Virus record (IMG/VR): IMGVR_UViG_3300021475_000047
Coordinates: 1 to 28,162 of that record
DNA length: 28,162 nucleotides
Direction: 5' to 3' (one strand)
Source of the DNA: a virus
The translations under genes and the position numbers were made by a program. Positions 28,060-28,162 of the stretch are shown here, piece after piece. Within the stretch, counting starts at the first letter, position 1. Each line of letters starts with the position of its first letter. Under the pieces are notes generated by a model that had not been told where the DNA came from, searched no databases, and was given only the letters and a program-made list of their open reading frames with translations.

Positions 28060-28162
28060 GTGTTTCCTCGATTGGCACATTAGGAAGCTGGTCTACATGT
28101 TCCCACAGTTTAGCTGCAGTCTCGGATTGGATGTAGCGCTCTTCGCGGAGTTGGAGGACTAC
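28052..28162 (-). CDS. 3' end of an unidentified gene at the right edge
   Basis: 36 residues plus stop in an open frame running to the window edge (VVLQLREERYIQSETAAKLW ... EETHD, stop at 28052-28054). Helical and charged. The coupling overlap with the next start supports it. The start and function lie outside the window. Confidence 0.6.
   Translation of the reverse strand, partial: VVLQLREERYIQSETAAKLWEHVDQLPNVPIEETHD

Overview
The window is an interior piece of a tailed-phage (or prophage-like) genome with a short-tailed, P22-type virion module. The evidence is a truncated P22-type coat gene at the left edge, followed by relatives of P22 gp4 (head-to-tail adaptor) and gp10 (tail hub), three tail-fibre-type genes, and a block of large Ala/Gly/Gln-rich proteins in the position of the ejection proteins. 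Terminase, portal and scaffold genes would lie to the left, outside the window. The host cannot be named. A bacterial-type tRNA with encoded CCA and strong Shine-Dalgarno sites indicate a bacterial host. There is no integrase, lysis cassette or ribosomal RNA here.

Layout: bases 2-17474 are one dense rightward structural cluster: coat, Ig-like head protein, two small head proteins, gp4-like, two paralogous small proteins, three fibre/receptor-binding proteins, gp10-like, an unidentified virion protein, a sulfotransferase-like and a GNAT-like enzyme, four internal-virion/ejection-type proteins, and a stand-alone LuxR-type HTH protein. Bases 28162-17466 are one dense leftward replication/recombination operon that meets the structural cluster tail to tail with a 9-base overlap. 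In transcription order it holds small unknown genes, a tRNA-Ser, a RecB/Cas4-like PD-(D/E)XK nuclease, a Sak4-like ATPase, a Cys-rich putative zinc protein, two unidentified proteins, a further small protein, a ParB-methyltransferase fusion, a UDG-exonuclease fusion, a DUF1937 protein, the DNA polymerase I core and a DUF3987-type ATPase.

Most striking points. (1) The family-A DNA polymerase is split inside its 3'-5' exonuclease: ExoI and ExoII are on one ORF (fused to a uracil-DNA-glycosylase-like domain), ExoIII and the polymerase are on another, and a DUF1937 gene sits between them with start/stop overlaps on both sides. (2) The window contains far more perfect short-loop inverted repeats than chance predicts, many inside genes and several wrapped around stop codons. 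(3) The tRNA-Ser(CGA) has C instead of the near-universal U33 and sits one base after a CDS. No stretch over 300 bases lacks a gene; the longest gaps are 1175-1277, 23863-23954 and 23340-23430, each described below.
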